64,000 nucleotides of DNA from Triticum aestivum. Its lineage: Eukaryota; Streptophyta; Magnoliopsida; Poales; Poaceae. This document shows, piece after piece, positions 54,416 to 64,000 of the stretch (position 1 is its first letter; each line of letters begins with the position of its first letter). The stretch spans positions 202,068,773 through 202,132,772 of the forward strand of contig NC_057810.1 of the NCBI RefSeq assembly GCF_018294505.1, read 5' to 3'. Below the pieces are notes generated by a model that had not been told where the DNA came from, did no database searches, and saw nothing but the letters and a program-made list of their open reading frames with translations. A program made the position numbers and the translations under genes.

Positions 54416-56177
54416 TGTTGGGGAACATAGCAATAATTGAAAATTTTCCTACGTATCACCAGGGTCAATCTAGGAGATTCTAGCAATGACAGAGAGAGGG
54501 AGTGCATCTTCATACCTTTGAAGATCGCTAAGCGGAAGTGTTACAAGAACGCAAATGATAGAGTCGTACTCGGGGCGATTCAAATCGCGGAAGATCCGAT
54601 CTAGCGCCGAACGGATGGCGCCTCTGCATTCAACACACGTACAACCCAGGGACGTCTCCTCCTTCTTGATCCAGCAAGGGGAGAGGAAAAGTTGAGGGAG
54701 AGCTTCGGCAGCACGACGGCGTGGTGGTGGTGGAGCTCGTGGTTCTCCAGCAGGGCTTCGCCAAGCACTACGGAGGAGGAGGAGATATATGAGGAGGGAG
54801 GGGCTGCGCCAAGGGAAGGGTGTGGCTGCCCTCCCACCCCCTCACTATATATAGGGGGAAGGGGAGAGGGGGGCGACCCCTCTAGATGGATCTAGAGGAG
54901 GGGCGGCGGCCAGGGGAAACCCTAGATGGGTTTGGGTGCCCCACCCCCTAGGAAACTTGCTCCCCAAGCCGGGAGGGGCGGCTGCCCTAGGGGTGGCGCC
55001 CCCACCTCTCCAAGTTACATGAGATGGGGTGGGAGGGGCGCTCAGCCCCTTAGTGGGCTGATGTGCCCCTTCCCCTTGGCCCATAAGGCCCCCCAACGCT
55101 TGCCGGGGCCTCCGAAACCCTTTTCGGACACGCTGGTCATCACCTGGTACCCCCAGAACAATTCTGGACTCCAATACCCTTCGTCCAATATACCGATCTT
55201 CACCTCCGGACCATTCCAAAGCTCCTTGTCATGTCCGGGATCTCATCTGGTACTCCGAACAACCTTCAGTAACCACATACTATTTCCCATAACAACTCTA
55301 GCGTCACCGAACCTTAAGTGTGTAGACCCTACGGGTTTGGGAACCATGCAGACATGACCGAGACACCTCTCCGGCCAATAACCAATAGCGGGATCTGGAT
55401 ACCCATATTGGCTCCCACATGTTCCACAATGATCTCATCGGATGAACCACAATGTCGGGGAGTCAATCAATCCCGTATACAATTCCCTTTGTCTATCAGT
55501 ATGTTACTTGCCCGAGATTCGATCGTCGGTATCCCCATATCTCGTTCAATCTCATTACCAGCAAGTCTCTTTGCTTGTTCTGTAATGCATGATCCCGTGG
55601 CTAACTCATTAGTCACATTGAGCTCATTATGATGATGCATTACCGAGTGGGCCCAGAGATACCTCTCCGTCATACGGAGTGACAAATCCCAGTCTCGATT
55701 CATGCCAACCCAACAGACACTTTTGGAGATACCTGTAGTGCACCTTTATAGCCACCCAGTTACGTTGTGGCATTTGATACACCCAGAGAATTCCTACAGT
55801 ATCCGGGAGTTGCACAATCTGATGGTCTAAGGAAAAGATACTTGATATTAGAAAAGCTCTAGCAAACAAACTACACGATCTTGTGCTATGCTTAGGATTG
55901 GGTCTAGGATTGGGTCTTGTCCATCACATCATTCTCCTAATGATGTGATCTCGTTATCAACGACATCCAATGTCCACGGTCAGGAAACCATAACCATCTA
56001 TTGATCAACTAGCTAGTCAACTAGAGGCTTACTAGGGACATGTTGTGGTCTATGTATTCATACATGTATTACGGTTTCCGGTTAATACAATTACAGCATG
56101 AATAATAGACAATTATCATGAACTAGGAAATATAATAATAACCATTTTATTATTGCCTCTAGGGAATATTTCCAGCA
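54416..56177 (-). repeat. 3' LTR of the Copia element
   Basis: This 1762-bp LTR is co-linear with 61286-63040. A 12-bp local duplication (TAGGATTGGGTC repeated near 55890-55915) is private to this copy. Confidence 0.92.
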
Positions 56178-56190
56178 GTCTCCCACTTGC
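56178..56190 (-). other. Polypurine tract of the Copia element
   Basis: The minus strand reads GCAAGTGGGAGAC next to the LTR, the form usual in this Copia group. Confidence 0.75.
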
Positions 56191-58390
56191 ACTTGAGTCA
56201 ATTATCTAGTTCACATCACTATGTGATTATAACGATTCCAACACCCATGGGGTTTGATCATATCTTGCTTGTGAGAGAGGTTATTAGTCAACGGGTCTGA
56301 ACCTTTCAGATCCGTGTGTGCTTTACAAATCTCTATGTCATCTTGTAGATGCAGCTACCACGCGCTATTTAGAACTATTCCAAATAACTGTTCTACTATA
56401 TGAATCCGGTTTACTACTGAGAGTCATCCAGATTAGTGTCAAAGTTTGCATCGACGTAACCCTTTACAACGATCTCTTTTACCACCTCCATAATCGAGGA
56501 AAATTCCTTAATCGAGTAGTTACTAAGGATAACTTTGACCGCTGTCCTATGATCCATTCCTGGATCACTCTTGTACCCCTTGACTGACTCATGGCAAGGC
56601 ACACTTCAGGTGCGGTACACAACATAGCATACTATAGAGCCTACGTCAAAAGCATAGGGGATGACCTTCGTCCTTTCTCTCTCTTCTACCGTGGTCAGGT
56701 CTTAAGTCTTACTCAATACTCACACCTTATAACATACCCCAGATCTCCTTCTTTGCCAATCTATTTTGAACTCCTTCAAAATCTTGTCACGGTATGTGTG
56801 CATTTGAAAGTACTATTAAGCATTTTTGATCTATCCTTATGGATCTTGATGCTCAATGTTCAAGTAGCTTAATCCAGGTTTTCCATTGAAAAACACTTTT
56901 CAAACAACCCTATATGCTTTCCAGAAATTCTACATCATTTCTAATCAACAATATGTTAACAACATATACTCATCAGAAATTCTATAGTGCTCCCACCCAC
57001 TTCTTTGGAAATACAAGTTTTTCATAAACTTTGTATAAACCCAAAATCTTTGATCATCTCATTAAAGTGTATATTCCAACTCCGAGATGCTTAATCCAGT
57101 CCTTAGAAGGATTGTTGGAGCTTTGCATACTTGTTAGCATCTTTTAGGATTGACAAAACCTTCTAGTTGTATCACATACAACCTTTCCTCAAGAAAATCA
57201 TCGAGGAAACAATGTTTTGACGTCCTATCTGCAAGATTTCATAAATAATGCAGTAACTGCTAATATAATTCCAACAGACTCTTAGCATCGCTACGAGTGA
57301 GAAAATCTCATCATAGTCAACTCCTTGAACTTGTCGGAAGACATCTTAGTGACAAGTCGAGCTTTCTTAATGGTGACACTTACCATCATTGTCCGTCTTA
57401 CTTTTAAAATCCATCTGTACCCAACAGCCTTACGACCATTAAGTAGTTCTTCCAAAGTCTACACTTGGTTTTCATACATGGATCCTCTCTCGGGTTTTAT
57501 GGCCTCAAGCCATTTGTCAGAATTCGGGCCCACCATCGCTTCTCCATAGCTCGTAGCTTCATTGTTGTCTAGCAACATGACCTCCAAGACAGGATTACCG
57601 CACCACTCTGAAGCAGTACGCGTCCTTGTCGACCTACGAGGTTTGGTAGTGACTTGATCCGAAGTTTCATGATCACTATCATCAGCTTCCACTTCAACTG
57701 GTGTAGGCGCCACAGGAACAACTTCCTATGCCCTACTACACACTAGTTGAAGTGATGGTTCAATAACCTCATCAAGTCTCCACCATCCTCCCGCTCAATT
57801 CTTTCAAGAGAAACATTTCCTCGAGAAAGGACCCGTTTTTAAAACCAATCACTTTTACTTTCGGATCTGAGATAGGAGGTATACCCAACTGTTTTGGGTG
57901 TCCTATGAAGATGCATTTATCCGCTTTGGGTTCGAGCTTATCAGGCTGAAACTTTTTCACATAAGCGTCGCAGCCCCAAACTTTTAAGAAATGTCAGCTT
58001 AGGTTTCTCTAAACCATAGTTCATACGTTGTCATCTCAACAGAATTACGTGGTGCCCTATTTAAAGTGAATGTGGTTGTATCTAATGCCTAGCCCATAAA
58101 CGATAGTGGTAATTCGGTAAGAGACATCATGGTATGCACCATATCCAATAGGGTGCAGTTATGATGTTCGGACACACCATCACACTATGGTGTTCCAGGC
58201 GGTATTAGTTGTGAAACAATTTCCACAATGTCTAAATTGTGTGTCAAACTTGTAACTCAGATATTCATCTCTATGATCATATCATAGACATTTTATCCTC
58301 TTGTCACGGTGATCTTCAACTTCACTCTGAAATTACTTGAACCATTCAATAATTCAGACTTGTGTTTCATCAAGTAAATATACTTAGCAT
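56191..58390 (-). pseudogene. pol: Degenerate Copia integrase C-terminus, RT and RNase H
   Basis: Right to left: integrase C-terminal wording (KFQPDKLEPKADKCIFIGHP, 57960-57772), the RT entry (EAMVGPNSDKWLEAIKPERG, 57541-57470), then sequence with many stops, and an RNase H piece near 56450 (KGYVDANFDTNLDDSQ). Only about 1.3 kb separates the RT entry from the LTR, less than an intact RT plus RNase H needs, so part of RT is deleted. No YVDD box is readable. Confidence 0.75.
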
Positions 58391-60170
58391 CTACTCAAAT
58401 CATCTGTGAAGTAAGAACATAATGATATCCACTACGTACCTCAACACTCATTGGACTGCACACATCAAAATGTATTACTTCCAACAAGTTGCTTTCTTGT
58501 TCCATCTCACTGAAAACGAGGCCTTTCAGGCATCTTGCCCATGTGGTATGATTTTCATGTCTCAAGTGATTCAAAATCAAGTGAGTCCAAACGATCCACC
58601 TATATGGAGTTTCTTCATGCATACATACCAATAGACATGGTTCGCATGTCTCAATCTTTTCAAAAACGAGTGAGTCCAAAGATCCATCAACATGGAGCTT
58701 CTTCATGCGTTTTATACCAATATGACTCAAATGGCAGTGCCACAAGTTGGTGGTACTATCATTACTATCTTATATAATTTGGCATGAACGTGTGTATCAC
58801 TACGATCGAGATTCAATAAACCATTCATTTTAGGTGCAAGACCATTGAAGGTATTATTCAAATAAACAGAGTTACCATTATTCTCCTTAAATGAATAACC
58901 ATCTTGCGATAAACATAATCCAATCATGTCTATGCTCAATGCAAACACCAAATAACAATTATTTAGGTTTAACACCAATCCTGATGGTAGAGGGAGCATG
59001 CGATGTTTGATAACATCAACCTTGGAAATACTTCCAACACATATCGTCACCTCGCCTTTAGCTAGTATCCGTTGATTCTGTAGCCATTTATTTTGAGTTA
59101 CTAACACTTAGCAACCAAACCGGTATCTATTACCCTGGTGCTACTAGGAGTACTAGTAAAGTACACGTTAATATAATGTATATCCAATATACTTCTGTCG
59201 ACCTTGCCAGCCTTCTCATCTACCAAGTATCTAGGGTAGTTCTGCTTCAGTGACCGTTCCCCTCATTACAGAAGCACTTAGTCTCGGGTTTGGGTTCAAC
59301 CCTGGGTTTCTTCACTAGAGCAACAACTGATTTGCCATTTCATGAAGTATCCCTTCTTGCCCTTGCCCTTCTTGAGACTAGTGGTTTTACTAACCATCAA
59401 CAATTGATGCTGCTACTTGATTTCTACTTGCGCGGTGTCGAACATCGTGAATAGCTCAAGGATCATCATATATATCCCTGATATGTTATAGTTCATCACG
59501 AAGCTCTAGCAGCTTGGTGGCAGTGACTTTGGAGAAACATCACTATCTCATCTGGAAGATTAACTCCCACTCGATTCAAGTGATTGTAGTACTTAGACAA
59601 TTTGAGCACATGCTGAATGATTGAGCTTTTCTCCCTTAGTTTGTAGGCTAAGAAACTCGTCGGAGGTCTCATCCCTCTTGACGTGGGCACGAGCCTGAAA
59701 TCCCAATTTCAGCTCTTGGAACATCTCATATGTTCCGTGACGTTTTAAAATCTCTTCGGTGCCTCAGTTCTAAACCGTTTAACATTACGCACTGAACTAT
59801 CACGTAGTCATCAAAATGTGTATGTCAGGTGTTCGCAACATCCACAGACAATGTTCGAGCTTCAGCACACCGAGCAGTGCATTAAGGACATAAGCCTTCT
59901 GCGCAGCAATGAGGATAATCCTCAGTTTACGTACCCAGTCCGTATAATTGCTACTATCAACTTTCAACTAAATTTTCTCTAGGAACATATCTAAAACAGT
60001 AGAACTAAAGCGCAAGCTACGACATAATTTGCAAAGACCTTTTGACTATGTTCATGATAATTAAGTTCATCTAATCAAATTATTTAATGAACTCCCACTT
60101 AGATAGACATCCCTCTAGTAATCTAAGTGATACATGATCCGAGTCAACCAGGCCGTGTCCAATCATCACG
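58391..60170 (-). pseudogene. gag: Degenerate Copia gag, protease region and integrase entry
   Basis: Right to left: gag helices (about 59960-59496, including IIQHVLKLSKYYNHLNRVGV), and a damaged zinc-knuckle position near 59265. The protease region follows (59107-58780, LPSGLVLNLNNCYLVFALS). Then comes the pre-integrase motif (58745, WHCHLSHIGIKRMKKLHVDG with CEPCL) and the integrase start (LLEVIHFDVCSPMSVEVRSG). The frame changes several times and stops are frequent. Confidence 0.75.
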
Positions 60171-61272
60171 TGAGACAGACTAGTCATCACCGGTGAACAT
60201 CTTCATGTTGATCGTATCCACTATACGGCTCATGTTCGACCTTTCAGTCTCTTGTGTTCCGAGGCCATGTCTGTACATGCTAGGCTCGTCAAGTCAACCT
60301 AAGTGTTTCGCGTGTGTAAATCTGGGTTACACCCGTTGTATGCGAATGTTAGAATCTGTCACACCCGATCATCACGTGGTGCTTCGAAACAACAAACTTT
60401 CGCAACGGTGCACAGTTAGGGGGAACACTTTCTTGAAATTTTATGAGGGGTCATCTTATTTATGCTACCGTCATTCTAAGCAAATAAGATCTAAACATGA
60501 CAAACATCACATGCAAATCATAGAGTGACATGATATGGCCAATATTATCTCGCGCCTTTGATCTTCATCTTTGAGGCGCGGCATGATCACCTTCGTTACC
60601 GGCATGACACCATGATCTCCATCATCGTGTCTTCATGAAGTTGTCTCGCCAACTATTACTTCTACTACTATGTCTAATGGTTAGCAATAAAGTAAAGTAA
60701 TTACATGGCGTTTTCAATGACACGCATGTCATACAATAAATTAAGACAACTCCTACGGCTCCTGCCGGTTGTCATACTCATCGACATGCAAGTCATGATT
60801 CCTATTACAAGAACATGATCAATCTCATACATCACATATATATAATTCATCACATCCTTTTGGCGATATCACATCACATAGCATACCCTGCAAAAAGAAG
60901 TTAGACGTCCTATAATTGTTGTTGTATGTTTTATGTGGCTGCTATGGGTTTCTAGCAAGAACGTTTCTTACCTAAGCAAAATCCACAACGGTGATATGCC
61001 AATTGCTATTTACCCTTCATAAGGACCCTTTTCATCAAATTGGATCCGACTAAAGTGGGAGAGACTAGCACCCGCTAGCCACCTTATGCAACAAGTGCAT
61101 GCTAGTCGGTGGAACCTGTCTCATGTAAGCATACATGTAAGGTCAGTCTGGGCCACTTCATCCCACGATGCCGCCAAATCAAGATAAGACTAGTAACGGT
61201 AAGCATATTGAACAAACCAACGCCCACAACTACTTGTGTTCTACTCGTGCATAGAATCTACACATAGACCTA
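60171..61272 (-). other. 5' leader of the Copia element
   Basis: This is non-coding sequence between PBS and gag. 60632-61272 is shared with 586-1224 of the left Copia copy at roughly 90 percent identity by eye. Confidence 0.7.
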
Positions 61273-61284
61273 GCTCTGATACCA
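61273..61284 (-). other. Primer-binding site, initiator-Met tRNA type
   Basis: GCTCTGATACCA on the plus strand is the exact complement of TGGTATCAGAGC, one base from the LTR. Confidence 0.85.
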
Positions 61285-61285
61285 C

Positions 61286-63040
61286 TGTTGGGGAACGTAG
61301 CAATAATTCAAAATTTTCCTACGTATCACCAAGATCAATCTAGGAGATTCTAGCAACGAGACAGAGAGGGAGTGCATCTTCATATCTTTGAAGATTGCTA
61401 AGCGGAAGCGTTACAAGAACGCGGATGATAGAGTCGTACTCGTGGCGATTTAAATCGTGGAAGATCCGATCTAGTGCCGAACGGACGGCGCCTTCGCATT
61501 CAACACACGTACAGCCCGAGGACATCTCCTCCTTCTTGGTCCAGCAAGGGGAGAGGAGAAGTTGAGGGAGAGCTCTGGCAGCACGATGGCGTGGTGGTGG
61601 TGGAGCTCGTGGTTCTCCAGCAGGGCTTCGCCAAGCACTACGGAGGAGGAGGAGATATATGAGGAGGGAGGGGCTGTGCCAAGGGAAGGGTGTGGCTGCC
61701 CTCCCACCCCCTCACTATATATAGGGGGAAGGGGAGAGGGGGCCAGTCCCTCTAGATGGATCTAGAGGAGGGGGCGGCAGCCATAGGAAACCCTAGATTG
61801 GTTTGGGCGCCCCCACCCCCTAGGAAACTCCCCCCCCCCCCAAGCCGGGAGGGGCGGCTGCCCTAGGGGTGGCGCCCCCACCTCTCCAGGTTACGTGAGA
61901 TGGGGTGGGAGGGGCGCTCAACCCCTTAGTGGGCTGATGTGCCCCCTCCCCTTGGCCCATAAGGCCCCCAACGCTTGCCGGGGCCTCCGAAACCCCTTTC
62001 AGACACGCTGGCCATCACCTGGTACCCCCGGAACAATTCTGGACTCCAATACCCTTCGTCCAATATACCGATCTTCACCTCCGGACCATTCCGGAGATCC
62101 TTTTCATGTCCGGAATCTCATCCGGGACTCCGAACAACCTTCGGTAACCACATACTATTTCCCATAACAACTCTAACGTCACCGAACCTTAAGTGTGTAG
62201 ACCCTACGGGTTCGGGAACCATGCAGACATGATCGAGACACCTCTCCGGCCAATAACCAATAGCGGGATCTGGATACCCATATTGGCTCCCACATGTTCC
62301 ACGATGATCTCATCGGATGAACCACGATGTCGGGGATTCAATCAATCCCGTATACAATTCCCTTTGTCTATCGGTATGTTACTTGCCCGAGATTCGATCG
62401 TCGGTATCCCCATACCTCGTTCAATCTCTTTACCGGCAAGTCTCTTTACTCGTTCCGTAATGCATGATCCCGTGGCTAACTCATTAGTCACATTGAGCTC
62501 ATTATGATGATGCATTACCGAGTGGGCCCAGAGATACCTCTCCGTCATACGGAGTGACAAATCCCAGTCTCGATTCGTGCCAACCCAACAGACACTTTCA
62601 GAGATACCTGTAGTGCACCTTTATAGCCACCCAGTTACGTTGTGGCGTTTGATACACCCAAAGCATTCCTATAGTATCCAGGAGTTGCACAATCTCATGG
62701 TCTAAGGAAATGATACTTGACATTAGAAAAGCTCTAGCAAACGAACTACATGATCTTCTGCTATGCTTAGGATTGGGTCTTGTCCATCACATCATTCTCC
62801 TAATGATGTGATCCCGTTATCAACGACATCCAGTGTCCATTGTCAGGAAACCATAACCATCCATTGATCAACGAGCTAGTCAACTAGAGGCTTACTAGGG
62901 ACATGTTGTGGTCTATGTATTCACACATGTATTATGGTTTCCAGTTAATACAATTATAGCATGAATAATAGAAAATTATCATGAACTAGGAAATATAATA
63001 ATAACCATTTTATTATTGCCTCTAGGGCATATTTCCAACA
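61286..63040 (-). repeat. 5' LTR of the Copia element
   Basis: The 1755-bp LTR starts TGTTGGGGAACG and ends ATTTCCAACA on the plus strand. A minus-strand TATATATAG box lies at 61715-61724. Confidence 0.92.
61715..61724 (-). promoter_or_regulatory. LTR TATA box
   Basis: The minus strand reads CTATATATAG after a C-rich run. It is conserved in the 3' LTR near 54845-54854 and in the LTR at 1239-2969. Confidence 0.65.
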
Positions 63041-64000
63041 ATTAGTACATGTTGATGTCAGTGATGGTCTTCGGTGCATGACTGTCGTCTGTTACGAGTG
63101 CTGTCGTTATGCATGTTCCATTTGCATCTAGTGATTAAATGCCTGCATGGTAGCATTGTTGATATGTTCTTGCATGATATTTATTGTTGATGCTAGTGGT
63201 CATGCTATGTTTTTGAGAAGTGTATACTTGTAATGATCATTCTAGTCAGTATGCCATGCTCAGTCAGATATATGATTTACTGTTGTTGATATGTTGGGAA
63301 GTAATGTTGCACAACCATGCTTATGTTGATATCATGTTCATGCATTGTAGTTGCATCATGTTATTTTCATATGACCCAGCTTATTGCATTCAACTTTAAC
63401 CGGACTTAATTGAACTTGAACAAGTGTTGGCTGAGTCATGGTGCCACCATATCGACCTGACAAGTGCAACCATATTTTCTGGTATGGGACGGCCATAACT
63501 AGGTTTATTGTCATGCCTCTCGCCGGTGCCTCCAACGAGGGAAGGTTATGCGCGGGCGCTACCTTGACCGGGTAGGATGGCATAAACCTTGTGTGCCCGT
63601 AGTTGTTATAGCCGGCGGGTCCCCATTTGGGACCATTTATTGTTTTGCCACGACAGTGGCCGTTGGTGGCTTTGGTAGGCACGGGGCCACCCGTGACTTA
63701 GCCGAAAGGGGAGTTGGTCGGAGTGGCCGGGAGAGTGTCATGGCAGTAGATCGGTTGTGTCGGAATGCTGTTGGTCCACCCGAATGGGAGTGCGAGGCTA
63801 TGGGTTCTATGGTGTGGGTAAAGTGCGCTACCTCTGCATAGTGTGTGTGTGTTAAATCTATTGATAGCCGCGCCCGCGGATAAGGGCCCAGTTCGTAATT
63901 GGTCACACTATGGGTCAATAGTAATAATAATGATGTGCTTAATAACAACCCTGGTTCGACGATGAAAGAAGTTGGTTGATCTTTTTGTGATCGTGAGAGG
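63041..64000 (+). other. Long LTR, part right of the Copia insertion
   Basis: It continues the LTR-like sequence of 51484-54415 after the TSD. There are short open frames only, and a GT run at 63840-63852. No domain is recognised on either strand. Confidence 0.5.

Larger units (their letters stand above)
54416..63040 (-). mobile_element. Complete Copia retrotransposon (8.6 kb; BARE/WIS/Angela-like group)
   Basis: LTRs 54416-56177 and 61286-63040 flank a degenerate gag-pol. PBS (61273-61284) and PPT (56178-56190) set the minus orientation. The flanks are ACTAG (54411-54415) and ATTAG (63041-63045), a TSD with one mismatch. The left LTR's last bases are CAGCA rather than CAACA. The long LTR continues on both sides. 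gag, protease, integrase, RT and RNase H are all traceable but full of stops, and RT is shortened. Confidence 0.9.
51484..64000 (+). mobile_element. Long-LTR Gypsy-type element (LTR at least 3.9 kb), cut by the window edge
   Basis: Starting TGTAACATC at 51484, LTR-like sequence runs to 54415, is interrupted by a complete Copia element, and resumes at 63041 to the window end. A plus-strand TATA box lies at 53051. The sequence upstream is AT-rich with ~156-bp tandem units. The sequence downstream is GC-rich (53090-53720) and then mixed. No coding domain is seen, consistent with a very long LTR of a large retrotransposon derivative. The far end is outside the window. Confidence 0.55.

Noticed and set aside
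61273..61284. Possible tRNA-Met remnant
   Set aside because: The 12-base match is the retrotransposon primer-binding site, as shown by its place next to the LTR; the same holds at 21160 and 27651.
3093..63040. Assigning exact wheat family names to each element
   Set aside because: Names depend on a repeat database I cannot query; only lineage-level calls supported by domains, PBS and TSD are given.
54411..63045. Copia TSD mismatch (ACTAG / ATTAG) as evidence of a recombinant element
   Set aside because: A single C-to-T change after insertion is simpler, and the long-LTR sequence continues on both sides.

Overview
The window is intergenic plant DNA. The LTR-retrotransposon families, their primer-binding sites and the depth of nesting suggest a large Triticeae genome (wheat, Aegilops or barley type). 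I see no intact host gene, rRNA, tRNA gene or CRISPR array. Nearly everything is a transposable element or its debris. Family names are withheld where only a database comparison could give them. Orientations and boundaries come from target-site duplications (TSD), LTR ends, primer-binding sites (PBS), polypurine tracts (PPT) and protein motifs.

Left nest (1-23913). The base is a minus-strand Tekay/RIRE3-like Gypsy element. It has a 2.7-kb 5' LTR at 21175-23913, an extra ORF upstream of gag, then gag and protease. Its protease is split by a complete 15.8-kb plus-strand Tat-lineage Gypsy (3093-18905, TSD GATCA). That element's gag is itself split by a complete 8.4-kb minus-strand, pol-deleted Tat-type element (5566-13938, TSD AGGAG). 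A Copia element (LTR 1239-2969) cut the same Tekay copy a second time, and its own leader was invaded by a long-LTR element (1-585). Both Tat elements carry an extra gene antisense to their own gag: a multi-exon gene with a Transposase_28-like start (6582-9461, +) and a B3-like ORF (16835-17652, -).

Middle (23914-37500). The Tekay element sits in the integrase of a minus-strand Copia element (5' LTR 27665-28120). Then come an array of CTTCAA-type motifs, a stretch of unrecognised sequence, a 1.06-kb PIF/Harbinger-like element (30935-31998, TSD TAA), and about 5 kb of AT-rich modules built from short degenerate repeats and a 110-bp tandem array.

Right nest (37530-64000). A 5'-truncated plus-strand Tat Gypsy (gag, protease, RT, RNase H) is interrupted by a complete 8.75-kb Athila-type element without gag-pol (37838-46587, TSD GGGAC). 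It is interrupted again by the LTR of a related element in the opposite orientation (50604-51483). That LTR is cut by a long-LTR plus-strand element starting at 51484, whose U3 holds about seven ~156-bp tandem units. A complete minus-strand Copia element (54416-63040) lies inside that long LTR.

The coding regions are mostly dead. Many stop codons look like cytosine-to-thymine decay of CAG, CGA and TGG codons. The youngest-looking complete insertion is the pol-less Tat element, with 11 differences between its 471-bp LTRs by eye; it would have needed enzymes from a partner element to move.
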